64,000 nt of DNA from Lachnospiraceae bacterium (lineage in GTDB: Bacteria; Bacillota_A; Clostridia; Lachnospirales; Lachnospiraceae): NCBI GenBank assembly GCA_017482005.1, contig JAFUOI010000007.1:124001-188000 (forward strand), in the 5' to 3' direction. Positions 18,356-27,886 of the stretch are shown piece after piece. The position numbers and the translations under genes are program-made. Every line of letters starts with the position of its first letter. The first letter of the stretch is position 1. The notes under the pieces are model-generated. The model ran no database searches and was not told the DNA's origin. It saw only the letters and a list, made by a program, of their open reading frames with translations.

Positions 18356-18969
18356 TCGGATATGTAAAAGGAATTCTTGAAGAAATCGAAGAGAGTGCGG
18401 TGGTTCTTGATGTTGGAGGTATGGGGATCCGCATATACATAAGCGGAGGATTTTTGTGTGAACTTCCGTCCTACGGAACAGAAATGAAAATATACACATA
18501 TACAAATGTAAAGGAAGATTCGTTTACTTTATACGGATTCCGTAATAAGGACGAGCTGGAATTGTTTAAGAAATTGATTTCTGTTAGTGGTATCGGTCCG
18601 AAAGGCGGACTTGCCATCTTATCCGTGTTAAGTGCGGATGATCTTCGATTTGCAATCTATTCCGGTGATGTTAAGTCAATTGCTAAAGCTCCGGGTATCG
18701 GCAAAAAGACAGCGGAACGTGTTGTTTTGGAGCTGAAAGACAAGGTAAGTCTGAATGAAACAGGCGCAGACAGTCTGCTTTCGCAAATCGGAAGAGCGGA
18801 AGACAATGCAATGTCAGAATTTGCAGGTAAACGTAAGGATGCAATAGATGCGCTGACAGCGCTCGGTTACAGTGGAACAGATGCAGCAAGAGCAGTAAAA
18901 CAGGTCAATCCGACAGAAGAAATGACGGTAGAAGAAATTTTAAAAGTTTCATTGAGATATTTGTTATAA
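18352..18969 (+). CDS. ruvA: Holliday junction DNA helicase subunit RuvA
   Basis: 205 residues. RuvA binds four-way junctions as a tetramer and loads RuvB. N-terminal OB domain (1-63), two helix-hairpin-helix motifs (VSGIGPKGG; APGIGKKTAERVVLELKDK) and the C-terminal RuvB-contact domain (about 155-205) are all present. Overlaps the preceding Gx transporter by 4 bases (ATGA), so coupled translation is likely. ruvC is not adjacent, normal for Firmicutes that use RecU (present at 47519). Confidence 0.97.
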   Translation: MIGYVKGILEEIEESAVVLDVGGMGIRIYISGGFLCELPSYGTEMKIYTYTNVKEDSFTLYGFRNKDELELFKKLISVSGIGPKGGLAILSVLSADDLRFAIYSGDVKSIAKAPGIGKKTAERVVLELKDKVSLNETGADSLLSQIGRAEDNAMSEFAGKRKDAIDALTALGYSGTDAARAVKQVNPTEEMTVEEILKVSLRYLL

Positions 18970-19022
18970 AAATAATGAACCAAATAGCTTATGAATAAAA
19001 CAGAGGATAATTGAGGTGGATT

Positions 19023-20024
19023 ATGGCTCCCAGAATGATTGAAACCAATCTGACAGCGGAAGATGTTAAAGTAGAAGATACACTTCGTCCGCAGATGTTG
19101 GATAATTATATTGGACAGGCGAAAGCAAAAGAAACATTAAAAATATATATCGAAGCAGCAAAACGCAGAGAGGATGCGTTGGATCATGTGCTTTTGTATG
19201 GACCGCCGGGGCTTGGAAAGACAACGCTTGCGGGGATTATTGCCAATGAAATGGGTGTAAATATCAAAGTAACAAGCGGACCTGCCATTGAAAAACCGGG
19301 GGAAATGGCTGCAATATTAAACAATCTTCAGGAAGGTGATGTTCTGTTTGTGGATGAAATTCACCGTTTGAACAGACAGGTGGAAGAAGTTCTTTACCCT
19401 GCAATGGAGGATTTTGCGATTGATATTATGATAGGAAAGGGAACCAGCGCACGTTCTATCCGTCTTGATCTGCCTAAATTTACATTGGTTGGGGCAACGA
19501 CAAGAGCCGGACTTTTGACAGCTCCGCTTCGTGACCGTTTCGGAGTGATTCACAAGCTTGAATTTTATACGGTGGAAGAACTTAAACAGATTATTTTTCA
19601 CTCGGCAGATGTCTTAAAAGTAGAAATTGAAGAAAAAGGAGCATATGAACTTGCTCGTAGAAGTCGTGGAACGCCTCGTCTTGCGAACCGCATATTAAAG
19701 AGGGTGCGTGATTTTGCCCAGGTGAAATATGACGGCGTGATTACGAAAGAAGTGGCGGATACAGCTCTTGATTTGCTTGGTGTAGATAAACTGGGATTGG
19801 ACCATGTGGATCAGAATATCATTCTTACAATGATTGATAAGTTTAACGGTGGACCTGTGGGACTTGATACGTTGGCGGCTGCAACCGGTGAGGATGCGGG
19901 CACGGTAGAAGATGTCTACGAACCTTATCTGATTTTAAACGGACTGATTAATCGTACGCCGAGAGGACGTGTTGTAACACCGGCAGCATATCATCATTTT
20001 GGCCGAAGACTTCCGGAAGAATAA
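19023..20024 (+). CDS. ruvB: Holliday junction DNA helicase motor RuvB
   Basis: 333 residues, full length. AAA+ ATPase driving branch migration with RuvA. Walker [10 protein letters not shown] (about 60-68), Walker B VDEIH, sensor VGATTRAG and the C-terminal winged helix (NRTPRGRV) are present. ATG 19023 is preferred over the in-frame TTG at 19011 because GAGGTGG lies just before the ATG. Confidence 0.97.
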   Translation: MAPRMIETNLTAEDVKVEDTLRPQMLDNYIGQAKAKETLKIYIEAAKRREDALDHVLLYGPPGLGKTTLAGIIANEMGVNIKVTSGPAIEKPGEMAAILNNLQEGDVLFVDEIHRLNRQVEEVLYPAMEDFAIDIMIGKGTSARSIRLDLPKFTLVGATTRAGLLTAPLRDRFGVIHKLEFYTVEELKQIIFHSADVLKVEIEEKGAYELARRSRGTPRLANRILKRVRDFAQVKYDGVITKEVADTALDLLGVDKLGLDHVDQNIILTMIDKFNGGPVGLDTLAAATGEDAGTVEDVYEPYLILNGLINRTPRGRVVTPAAYHHFGRRLPEE

Positions 20025-20064
20025 TCATGCATTTGCCCGTACATCTGCAATGGACAAAAAAACA

Positions 20065-20092
20065 TTGTTTTCTCTATAAAATTTGTTATAAT
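20065..20092 (+). promoter_or_regulatory. Promoter for zapA
   Basis: TTGTTT (20065-20070) and TATAAT (20087-20092), 16-base spacing, with a TG one base before the -10 (extended -10). Confidence 0.6.
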
Positions 20093-20126
20093 AGTGAAAT
20101 AGAAGTTGTATGAAAGGTGTGCACAA

Positions 20127-20489
20127 ATGACAGCGAAAACAGATACCGAAGTTTTAATTGGCGGAAAAGTATATACATTAAGCGGATATGAAAGTGAAGA
20201 ATATTTACAGAAAGTTGCACTTTATATTAATAATAAGATTGCAGAATATAATAAAATTGAAGGTTTTCGCAGACAATCAATGGATACACAGGCGGTGCTG
20301 CTTGAATTAAATATTGCAGACGATTATTTTAAAGCAAAGAAAAAAGCTAAAAATCTGGAAGAAGAAATCATTTCCAAGGAAAAAGAACTTTATGATATGA
20401 AACATGAGTTGATTTCGACACAGATTAAGCTTGAAAGTGCGGAAAAGGCTCTTAAAGCCATGCAGACTGTAAAGAAAGATATACATTAA
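20127..20489 (+). CDS. zapA: Cell division protein ZapA
   Basis: 120 residues. ZapA crosslinks FtsZ protofilaments. N-terminal beta domain (TEVLIGGKVYTLSGYESEEYL, in two parts) followed by a long coiled coil (about 60-118, rich in K/E heptads). ATG 20127 is preferred; a TTG at 20106 is in frame but lacks a ribosome site. Own promoter and terminator, directly before a U32 peptidase gene, an order seen in other Clostridia. Confidence 0.88.
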   Translation: MTAKTDTEVLIGGKVYTLSGYESEEYLQKVALYINNKIAEYNKIEGFRRQSMDTQAVLLELNIADDYFKAKKKAKNLEEEIISKEKELYDMKHELISTQIKLESAEKALKAMQTVKKDIH

Positions 20490-20491
20490 CC

Positions 20492-20516
20492 AAAAGCTGT
20501 CGTAAGGCAGCTTTTT
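20492..20516 (+). terminator. Terminator after zapA
   Basis: AAAAGCTG (20492-20499) with CAGCTTTT (20508-20515) and one further T. It lies just before the U32 gene, so it may attenuate rather than stop transcription. Confidence 0.7.
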
Positions 20517-20534
20517 CCATGAGAGGATTCAGAT

Positions 20535-22814
20535 ATGACAGAATTACTTGCGCCGGCGGGAGATAAAGAATGTTTTAAAGCAGCGCTCTGTGCGGGGGCG
20601 GATGCAATATATGTCGGCGGGAAAAAATATGGAGCACGTGCATATGCGGGCAATTTTGAACAGGATGATTTGATAGAATGCCTGAAATTTGCACATCTCT
20701 ACGGCAGAAAAGTATATCTTACCGTAAATACTCTGATGAAAGAATATGAGTTGGAGGAGTTGGTGCCTTTTCTGTTACCGTTATATATCGAAGGTCTTGA
20801 CGGGGTAATCGTTCAGGATCTTGGAGGACTTGCTGAAATCCGGGAAGCTTTTCCGGATCTTGAATTGCATGCAAGTACACAGATGACTGTAACGGGAAGT
20901 TATGGAGCGTCTCTTTTGAAAGAGTGGGGGATATCCCGTGTTGTACCGGCCAGAGAGTTGTCTTTAGCAGAGATTCTTGAAATAAAAAAACAAACGGGAC
21001 TTGAAGTGGAAACATTTGTTCATGGTGCAATGTGTTACGGATATTCCGGTCAATGCCTGTTTTCAAGCATGCTCGGGGAACGCAGCGGTAACAGAGGCAG
21101 GTGCGCCGGACCGTGTCGACTTCCCTATGATGTCAGCTATAGCGGCCGTGTATTAAACAAAGCCAGTGAGAAATATCCTCTCAGTTTAAAGGATCTTTGT
21201 ACACTGGAGATTCTCCCTGAACTAATCAATGCCGGAATTGATAGTTTTAAGATTGAAGGCAGAATGAAAACTCCCGAATATGTATCTTTTGTAACGGGAA
21301 TGTATCGGAAATATATTGATTTGTATAAAGCTTCACCAAAGAATTATCATGTATCAAAAGAAGACATGAAACTTCTGCAAAATCATTTTAGTCGTGGAGG
21401 CGTACAGACCGGATATTATTTTGTTCACAATGGCAGACAACTTGTCACATTGGACAAACCGGGATATACAGATTCTGAAATATCATGTTCGGAAAGGGAA
21501 CCGAAGCGCATTGACCTGGTTGGTCATTTTGTTGCCCGGAAGAATGAGCCGATATCTTTTACGGTAGCAAAGGGAAATATGCCTGAAATAAATGTATGTG
21601 TAACGGGAGATGTTGCCTGCGCTGCGCAAAAATGTGCAGCGACCAAGGAGGATGTTTGCAAACAGCTGTGTAAAACGGGAAATACATTTTATTCCTTTTC
21701 GGATATAACAGTCTTAATGGATGAAGACCTGTTTTTGCCGAACAAAGCGCTAAATGAACTGCGTCGGACAGCGATAAGCCTGTTGGAGGATAAGATGCTC
21801 GGCCCCTATCGCCGTTTGAATAAGAATGCTGATTTGACACTTCCTGAGAAAAATATCGGCAAACAATTTGAAGATAAAAAAGCGTCAAAACAATCCGGAC
21901 GATGTATGCGTGACGTTCAAAGATATCTTCATGTTGAAGTCAGGACGGAAGAACAGCTTGCTGAAATAAAGGAATCCGAAGAACTTGCAGCAGTGTATCT
22001 TTCTTCTGACAGTATTACAAAGCATGCGGATCAAGCTAAAGAGGCTGCTGAAAGAATCAGTATGCATATCAGACGGATTCGCGGAACAGGTACAAAGATA
22101 TATATTAAGCTTCCGCCTGTCTGCAGACAAAAAGCCATTAAAATTTTGGATAAATATCGTACTCTTTTTGAGGAACTGTCACCGGATGGTTTTTGTGTCG
22201 GTAATCTGGAAAGTCTTTCCTATATCAGACATAACTATCCCGGTACTGAGATTGTGACAGATGCAGGAATGCATTTGTTTAATACGAAAACGGCTCGCTT
22301 TTATGAAAAATACAATATCAGAAAGCATATTCTTTCTTTTGAGATGCATCAAAAAGAGATTTGTACGTTGATTCAATCCGATGAAACAAAAGAGCATTCG
22401 TTTATTTTACCGATATATGGATATATTCCTGTCTTGGAAAGTGCCGGATGTCTGTTAAAAACAAACGGAATATGTCGAAGTGAAGAGGGAAATGAGAAGG
22501 TTACGTTGACGGATCGTCACAGAAAACAGAGAATAGCAGTGACACACTGTGACCGCTGTGAAAATACGATTTATAACAGTGTACCGCTTTCTCTTCATAA
22601 AGAAACAACAAAAATTCTGGATATGAATTTATCGGGAATTATGTTAAAATTTACAATTGAAGATTCGGTTGAAACAAAAAAACTTTTAGATTTCTATTCC
22701 GGAGAATACCGGTCAGAAAAGAATAATGTTGCTGATTGCAAACGTAATACAGCTGTTTTTAATGTACCGGTACATGATTTTACGAAAGGACACTTCGCGA
22801 AAGGTGTTGAGTGA
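20535..22814 (+). CDS. U32 family peptidase, long form with DUF3656-like region
   Basis: 759 residues. N-terminal U32 domain (about 1-310) with ELLAPAG, the E-x-F-x-H-G-A-M-C motif (ETFVHGAMCYGYSGQC) and cysteine pairs (GRCAGPCR). A middle region (about 380-500) fits DUF3656, and the C-terminal part repeats TIM-barrel-like strands with further cysteines (HCDRCENT). U32 relatives such as RlhA and TrhP hydroxylate 23S rRNA or tRNA uridine/cytidine, so an RNA-modifying role is as likely as proteolysis. AT-rich, with irregular codon use in the last third compared with its first half. Confidence 0.88.
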   Translation: MTELLAPAGDKECFKAALCAGADAIYVGGKKYGARAYAGNFEQDDLIECLKFAHLYGRKVYLTVNTLMKEYELEELVPFLLPLYIEGLDGVIVQDLGGLAEIREAFPDLELHASTQMTVTGSYGASLLKEWGISRVVPARELSLAEILEIKKQTGLEVETFVHGAMCYGYSGQCLFSSMLGERSGNRGRCAGPCRLPYDVSYSGRVLNKASEKYPLSLKDLCTLEILPELINAGIDSFKIEGRMKTPEYVSFVTGMYRKYIDLYKASPKNYHVSKEDMKLLQNHFSRGGVQTGYYFVHNGRQLVTLDKPGYTDSEISCSEREPKRIDLVGHFVARKNEPISFTVAKGNMPEINVCVTGDVACAAQKCAATKEDVCKQLCKTGNTFYSFSDITVLMDEDLFLPNKALNELRRTAISLLEDKMLGPYRRLNKNADLTLPEKNIGKQFEDKKASKQSGRCMRDVQRYLHVEVRTEEQLAEIKESEELAAVYLSSDSITKHADQAKEAAERISMHIRRIRGTGTKIYIKLPPVCRQKAIKILDKYRTLFEELSPDGFCVGNLESLSYIRHNYPGTEIVTDAGMHLFNTKTARFYEKYNIRKHILSFEMHQKEICTLIQSDETKEHSFILPIYGYIPVLESAGCLLKTNGICRSEEGNEKVTLTDRHRKQRIAVTHCDRCENTIYNSVPLSLHKETTKILDMNLSGIMLKFTIEDSVETKKLLDFYSGEYRSEKNNVADCKRNTAVFNVPVHDFTKGHFAKGVE

Positions 22815-22820
22815 TACAGA

Positions 22821-24206
22821 ATGGCGCATGTAATATCAGATTTATCAAAATATGTGATTGTATTTTTTATGGCACTTTATACAATATTGTGTGTTTTTTG
22901 TGTGCGTGATAAAGAAAATGATAACCATGGATGGATTTATGCTCTTCAAATTGTGTGCATGTTTTTGGTGCATTTTCTTGGTTTTGCTGCCATATGCCTG
23001 GAAACGGGAGATATATCCTATATTATTTTTTATGGTTTTCAACAAATTCTGCTCTTTGCGACAATTGCGCTGTATAGGGTTGTATATCCGGCAGTCAGTA
23101 AACTTCTCATAAACAATATGTGTATGCTTTTGACAATCAGTTTTATGATATTGACACGTATTTCTTATGAAAAGTCAATAAAGCAGTTTATGATTGTAAC
23201 AGCATCGCTGATTGTGGGTCTGTTTATACCGTATTTTATCAAAAAAATGCGTTTCCTGAAACATCTTACATGGATTTATGGAATGATAGGTATATTACTT
23301 TTGACCATTGTCGCGGTATTGGGGGCAGTTACCCACGGGGCAAAGCTTTCTTATGCAATTGGAGGAATATCCTTTCAGCCGTCTGAGTTTGTGAAGATTT
23401 TATTTGTGTTTTTTGTCGCAGGAATGCTAAAAGAATCCAAATCGTTTTTGCAGGTTGTAATTACCAGTCTGATTGCGGCTATTCATGTGTTGACGCTTGT
23501 ATTGTCCAAAGACTTAGGTAGTGCACTAATCTTTTTTGTGACTTATCTTGTGATGCTGTATGTTGCAACGAGAAAATTGTATTACATACTTGCAGGAGCG
23601 TTGTGCGGCAGTGTGGCTGCATATGCAGCGTATCATTTGTTTTCGCATATTCAGGTGCGTATTATTGCATGGCAGGATCCGTGGAATCACATTAATGATG
23701 AGGGATATCAGATTACCCAGTCGCTTTTTGCAATCGGTACCGGAGGATGGTATGGTATGGGAATTTACCAGGGAAATCCGACGGCGATTCCGTATGTTGA
23801 ACAGGATTTTATTTTTTCGGCCATAGCAGAGGAATTGGGCGTCATATTTGCTATCTGTATGATTTTGCTGTGCATCAGCTGTTTTGTTGCGATTATGACC
23901 ATTGCCATGCGGCTTGAAGAGGAATTTTATAAATATATAGCTGTCGGAATCGGAATGATTTATATTACACAGGTATTTTTAACAATCGGCGGAGGAACAA
24001 GGTTTATTCCGCTGACAGGAGTAACGCTTCCGCTGATCAGTTATGGCGGAAGCAGTGTTCTTGCAACCATTATCATGTTCTGTATTGTACAGGGACTATA
24101 TTGTGTCAGAGAGCAGGAAGGAATCAGACATGCAAAAAAAGCAAAGCGAAGAAAAACGACAAATACAACGGTCCGCGAAATCGAAGCTGACGACCGGGAT
24201 TCATAA
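22821..24206 (+). CDS. SEDS family peptidoglycan glycosyltransferase (FtsW/RodA/SpoVE)
   Basis: 461 residues, about ten to twelve membrane helices. SEDS proteins polymerise lipid II glycan strands together with a class B PBP. Typical features: SFQPSEFVKI, SKDLGSAL, the large extracytoplasmic loop with WQDPW and EQDFIFSAIAEELG, and FIPLTGVTLPLISYGGSS. The N-terminus is longer than in E. coli FtsW. The next gene encodes its PBP and overlaps by 77 bases. Whether it serves elongation, division or sporulation cannot be decided from sequence; Clostridia often have several. Confidence 0.93.
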   Translation: MAHVISDLSKYVIVFFMALYTILCVFCVRDKENDNHGWIYALQIVCMFLVHFLGFAAICLETGDISYIIFYGFQQILLFATIALYRVVYPAVSKLLINNMCMLLTISFMILTRISYEKSIKQFMIVTASLIVGLFIPYFIKKMRFLKHLTWIYGMIGILLLTIVAVLGAVTHGAKLSYAIGGISFQPSEFVKILFVFFVAGMLKESKSFLQVVITSLIAAIHVLTLVLSKDLGSALIFFVTYLVMLYVATRKLYYILAGALCGSVAAYAAYHLFSHIQVRIIAWQDPWNHINDEGYQITQSLFAIGTGGWYGMGIYQGNPTAIPYVEQDFIFSAIAEELGVIFAICMILLCISCFVAIMTIAMRLEEEFYKYIAVGIGMIYITQVFLTIGGGTRFIPLTGVTLPLISYGGSSVLATIIMFCIVQGLYCVREQEGIRHAKKAKRRKTTNTTVREIEADDRDS

Positions 24207-25605
24207 TGGAGAGATTATTTTCATAAGTGTATGCATGGTTGCCCTGATGTTTGCTGTCATATGGAATATTGTTGATTTCATGCTTCATGATAAGGAGGAG
24301 GCAATCAACAATTCATTCAATCCAAGACAGGAACTTCTTGCAAGCCAGAATATACGCGGTTCAATTTATTCAAAGGACGGAGATGTGCTTGCGAAAACCC
24401 GTGTGCTTGAAGACGGAACTGAACAGCGTTTTTATCCGTATGAAAATTTATTTGCACATGTGGTTGGGTATTCAACAAAAGGAAAAACAGGTATTGAATA
24501 TTCAGAGAATATGAAAATGCTTACTTCCCATGCATCTTTATCAAATAAGATCCAGAATGAGCTTAATGCCGAAAAAAATATCGGAGACAGTGTTGTGACT
24601 ACACTTGATGTGTCATTACAGCAGGTGGCATATGAAGCGCTCGGCGTATATGCAGGTGTTATTGTAGTGACGGAACCTTCTACCGGCAAAATATTGGCAA
24701 TGGTATCAAAACCGGATTTCGATCCTAACGAAATTGCAACAATCTGGGAAGATTTGGTAGAAGATGATTCCAGCAGTGTGCTTTTAAACCGTGCCACCCA
24801 AGGGTTGTATCCGCCGGGAAGTACATTCAAAATGGTGACAGCGCTTGAATATTACAGACAAAACGGCGGTAATATATCAGGATATCATTATTCCTGTGGC
24901 GGCAGTTTCTCAAAGGATGGAAATACAATCCGCTGTTATCACGGTCAGAATCACGGATCCATTGATTTTACAAGGAGTTTTGCAAAATCATGTAATTCCT
25001 CCTTTGCAAATATCGGAACGTCCCTTGATATTGTATCTTTCCAGAATACATGCAGAAGCCTTTTGTTTAATTCTAAATTAAAGCTTGAGCTTCCTTACAA
25101 AGAAAGCCGGTTTATGCTTGCGACGTCCGATGTGACGGATGATGTTATGCAGACATCCATCGGTCAGGGAAAAACACAGATTACGCCGATGCATTTGAAT
25201 ATGATTACGGCAGCGGTTGCCAATAATGGTGTATGCATGACGCCGTATGTTGTAGACAGAATCGAGAGTGCAACGGGGTCTGTTGTGAAAAGAAATTCTC
25301 CTTCACAGGAAGCGGTAATGATGACGGAAGAGGAGGCTGCATTTATGACGCAGCTTATGACAGAGGTTGTTCTTTCCGGAACAGCTTCTAAATTAGACGG
25401 ACTTTCCTACACGGCAGCCGGAAAAACCGGATCGGCCGAGTTTTCCGAAAATAAACTGGATTCCCATGCCTGGTTTACGGGATTTGCACCGGTAGAGAAT
25501 CCGCAAGTGTGCGTGACGGTTATAGTGGAAAGTGCCGGTTCGGGCGGAGATTATGCGGTTCCTATTGCAAAAAGAGTGTTTGATCATTTTTTTGGTACAA
25601 ATTAA
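24130..25605 (+). CDS. Class B penicillin-binding protein (PbpA/FtsI-like transpeptidase)
   Basis: About 491 residues from ATG 24130 (AGGAAGG at 24115-24121). One N-terminal membrane segment (about 37-55), a short dimerisation region and a transpeptidase domain. Catalytic motifs: S231-T-F-K234 (SxxK), SCN (SxN) and KTGSAE (KTG). The protein crosslinks peptides in new glycan made by its SEDS partner. It is shorter than FtsI/SpoVD and lacks PASTA domains, most like actinobacterial PbpA, which also pairs with RodA/FtsW. The 77-base overlap with the SEDS gene implies coordinated synthesis. Confidence 0.92.
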   Translation: MQKKQSEEKRQIQRSAKSKLTTGIHNGEIIFISVCMVALMFAVIWNIVDFMLHDKEEAINNSFNPRQELLASQNIRGSIYSKDGDVLAKTRVLEDGTEQRFYPYENLFAHVVGYSTKGKTGIEYSENMKMLTSHASLSNKIQNELNAEKNIGDSVVTTLDVSLQQVAYEALGVYAGVIVVTEPSTGKILAMVSKPDFDPNEIATIWEDLVEDDSSSVLLNRATQGLYPPGSTFKMVTALEYYRQNGGNISGYHYSCGGSFSKDGNTIRCYHGQNHGSIDFTRSFAKSCNSSFANIGTSLDIVSFQNTCRSLLFNSKLKLELPYKESRFMLATSDVTDDVMQTSIGQGKTQITPMHLNMITAAVANNGVCMTPYVVDRIESATGSVVKRNSPSQEAVMMTEEEAAFMTQLMTEVVLSGTASKLDGLSYTAAGKTGSAEFSENKLDSHAWFTGFAPVENPQVCVTVIVESAGSGGDYAVPIAKRVFDHFFGTN

Positions 25606-25701
25606 ATAAAAAAATCACAAATACGCTATCTTTTTTTTACAATTTGTTGTATAATACTTTTTGAGTTGTATCAATTTAATTGACAACAGGGAGGGTTACA
25701 T

Positions 25702-26589
25702 ATGTTTGATCAGATTTTTGGTAATTATCTGGTGTCATCCGGAACAATTACAAAAGAACAGTTCCAGGATGTATTGGAAAGCGAAGGAAAGATCCGTGTT
25801 AAATTGGGTCTGATTGCTGTGGCAGAAAAACTTATGACAGAAGCACAGGCAGATGAGATTAATAAGCTTCAGGCTATCATGGATCGTCGTTTCGGTGATA
25901 TTGCCGTAGAGAAGGGATATTTATCCGACGATCAGGTGACACAGCTTTTGAAGAAACAGGGCAATATTTACATGGTGTTTGTCCAGACTCTTATCGACAA
26001 AGGTTATATGACTTTGGAAGAAATTGATTCTGCATTGAATAAATATCAGGAAGAACAGGGATTTACACACAGTGATATGGATGCTCTTGTGAGCGGAGAT
26101 GTGGATCGTACCGTTCAGTTATTCCTTCCGGCAAACACAGAGTTGGGAGACAGACATTGCGGAATTGCTATTCGTACATTTATCCGTATTATTAATTCAT
26201 CCGCATATGTTTCCAAAGCCTATTTTGTGGACGAGCTTGCGGCAGATAAGTTTGCAATGCAGGCACTTGAAGGTGATCATAAGATTGTTTCCGGTTTTGT
26301 GGGGGCGGGCGATGATTTATTAGCGGTTGCCAATCCGTTTGCCGGTGAAGAATTTGATACGGTTGATTTGGATGCGCTTGATGCAGTGGGAGAATTTACA
26401 AACTGTATCAATGGTCTTTTTGCTTCTGAGATGAGCGGGGAAAATGTGGATCTTGATATGCTTCCGCCTGTATTTTACGAGAATGCAGTAACGATTAAGG
26501 GAAATCAGTTCTGCGTATTCCCGATTCATGTAGACGGAAAAGAAATCAAATTTGTATTATCGATTGATTCTGATATCGAAGTAAAGTAG
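25702..26589 (+). CDS. MshEN-like repeat protein with C-terminal CheX phosphatase-like domain
   Basis: 295 residues. The C-terminal half (about 135-290) carries the CheC/CheX signature, Asp227-x3-Glu231-x2-Asn234 (DAVGEFTN), the residues that dephosphorylate CheY-P in that family. The N-terminal half has three similar helical units (GNYLVSSGTITKEQF; FGDIAVEKGYLSDDQV; VQTLIDKGYMTLEEI) that resemble the N-terminal MshEN/GspE-type repeat. The ATG has GGAGG at good spacing. The next gene, 14 bases on, is a lone CheY, so this is probably its phosphatase. No flagellar or receptor gene is nearby. Repeat assignment is by eye. Confidence 0.7.
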   Translation: MFDQIFGNYLVSSGTITKEQFQDVLESEGKIRVKLGLIAVAEKLMTEAQADEINKLQAIMDRRFGDIAVEKGYLSDDQVTQLLKKQGNIYMVFVQTLIDKGYMTLEEIDSALNKYQEEQGFTHSDMDALVSGDVDRTVQLFLPANTELGDRHCGIAIRTFIRIINSSAYVSKAYFVDELAADKFAMQALEGDHKIVSGFVGAGDDLLAVANPFAGEEFDTVDLDALDAVGEFTNCINGLFASEMSGENVDLDMLPPVFYENAVTIKGNQFCVFPIHVDGKEIKFVLSIDSDIEVK

Positions 26590-26603
26590 GAGGGAAAGGT
26601 CAC

Positions 26604-26960
26604 ATGGCTAAGATTTTAATTGTAGATGATTCAAGAACATCAAGAAAGATGTTGCGCGGTATTTTAGAGTCTAACGGGCATGAGATTGTAGATGAAGCTG
26701 TAAACGGTCAGGATGGTGTACAGAAATTCCAGACATTAAAACCGGATGTAGTTACACTCGACATTACAATGCCGGTTGTTGATGGTGTGGAAGCATTGAA
26801 GATGATCAAAGCACTTGACGGAAATTCTAAAGTTGTTATGGTGACAGCTGCCGGTCAGAAAAATAAAATGATTGACTGCATTAAAGCCGGAGCAAATGAG
26901 TTTTTAACAAAACCATTTGATCAGCAGGAAATTCTTGATGTGGTTGCGAAATTAGTATAA
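26604..26960 (+). CDS. CheY-like single-domain response regulator
   Basis: 118 residues, receiver domain only. Acidic pocket VDDS (about residues 7-9), phospho-acceptor Asp in VTLDITMP, switch Thr/Ser in MVTAAG, and the conserved Lys in LTKPF. No DNA-binding domain, so it acts by protein contact. Directly follows the CheX-like gene with AGGAGGG between; the two form a small phosphorelay output/reset module. The kinase is not in the window. Confidence 0.93.
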   Translation: MAKILIVDDSRTSRKMLRGILESNGHEIVDEAVNGQDGVQKFQTLKPDVVTLDITMPVVDGVEALKMIKALDGNSKVVMVTAAGQKNKMIDCIKAGANEFLTKPFDQQEILDVVAKLV

Positions 26961-26978
26961 ATAACTAAAAATCCTGTC

Positions 26979-27007
26979 TTGCATGAATGAGCAATCTGTT
27001 TTATACT
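26979..27007 (+). promoter_or_regulatory. Promoter for the Nudix gene
   Basis: TTGCAT (26979-26984) and TATACT (27002-27007), 17-base spacing. Just downstream, GTGTACAC (27021-27028) is a perfect 8-base palindrome between the -10 and the start codon that may be an operator. Confidence 0.5.
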
Positions 27008-27048
27008 TAACACGAGTGTTGTGTACACGCCAGACAGGAGGGTTTGCA

Positions 27049-27501
27049 ATGATTGAAGCAACAAGCTGTGGCGGTGTGGTTATATTTCGGGGCAAGATTC
27101 TGTTATTGTACAAGAATATCAGAAATAAGTACGAAGGATGGGTTTTGCCGAAGGGGACTGTCGAACCGGACGAAGAATACAAGGATACTGCTCTTAGGGA
27201 AGTTCTCGAAGAATCAGGAGCCAAGGCGTCGATTATCAAGTACATTGGCAAGAGTGATTATACTTTTAATGTGCCGGAAGATACAGTATCAAAAAGCGTA
27301 CATTGGTATTTAATGATGGCAGACAGCTATTACAGTAAACCACAGCGCGAAGAATTCTTTGTGGATTCTGGGTATTATAAATATCATGAAGCATATCATC
27401 TTTTGAAATTTTCTAACGAAAAGCAGATTTTAGAGAAAGCATATGCGGAGTATCTTGATTTGAAACGCAGTAATCTATGGGGAAATAAAAAGTACTTTTA
27501 A
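27049..27501 (+). CDS. Nudix hydrolase
   Basis: 150 residues. Complete Nudix box starting at GTVEPDEE and continuing with REVLEESGA (GX5EX7REUXEEXGU). The preceding EGWVLPKG is the usual entry to the box. Hydrolyses a nucleoside diphosphate linked to another moiety; the substrate is not predictable, though the length and SKSVHWYLM segment resemble Ap4A- or NTP-type members. ATG 27049 is chosen because AGGAGGG lies just before it. Followed by a terminator. Confidence 0.88.
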   Translation: MIEATSCGGVVIFRGKILLLYKNIRNKYEGWVLPKGTVEPDEEYKDTALREVLEESGAKASIIKYIGKSDYTFNVPEDTVSKSVHWYLMMADSYYSKPQREEFFVDSGYYKYHEAYHLLKFSNEKQILEKAYAEYLDLKRSNLWGNKKYF

Positions 27502-27507
27502 GAAAAG

Positions 27508-27535
27508 AGAAGGCAGTGATTTGCCTTCTTTTTTT
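27508..27535 (+). terminator. Terminator after the Nudix gene
   Basis: AGAAGGCA (27508-27515) with TGCCTTCT (27522-27529), six-base loop, followed by six T. Confidence 0.88.
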
Positions 27536-27553
27536 AAAAATCGGAGTTTTGAT

Positions 27554-27886
27554 ATGTATGTATATAAAGACCTTGTAACAGATGAGAAGTGCAGAGATAA
27601 AAAAAGTGCTGTAATCCGAAAAATCAGAATGAATGCAGGACTTGTGGGAATATATCTTATCTGTCTTGCAAGCGGACGAGATACATTTGATATTATCGAT
27701 TGTTCTAATTTAAAGCAAAGAAAGTATCCGAAAAAAGACTTATATATTCTTGGCATTGCAGAAGGAAAGGATAATGCGGTCGAGCTTGCAGCGAGACTTT
27801 TTGTTACTTTTTCTGCCATATACGGCCGGGAACAATTTAAACAGCAACTTTTGAATCATCAGGATACATTATTTCGGAGATATTGA
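27554..27886 (+). CDS. Conserved-looking protein of unknown function (110 aa)
   Basis: 110 residues from ATG 27554. No membrane helix; mixed alpha/beta composition with a hydrophobic strand (GLVGIYLICLA) and a basic segment (KQRKYPKKDLYILGIA). The stop overlaps the next gene's ATG by one base, indicating an operon with the DUF2953 gene and ytfJ downstream. I do not recognise a family. The link to sporulation is only by position. Confidence 0.65.
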   Translation: MYVYKDLVTDEKCRDKKSAVIRKIRMNAGLVGIYLICLASGRDTFDIIDCSNLKQRKYPKKDLYILGIAEGKDNAVELAARLFVTFSAIYGREQFKQQLLNHQDTLFRRY

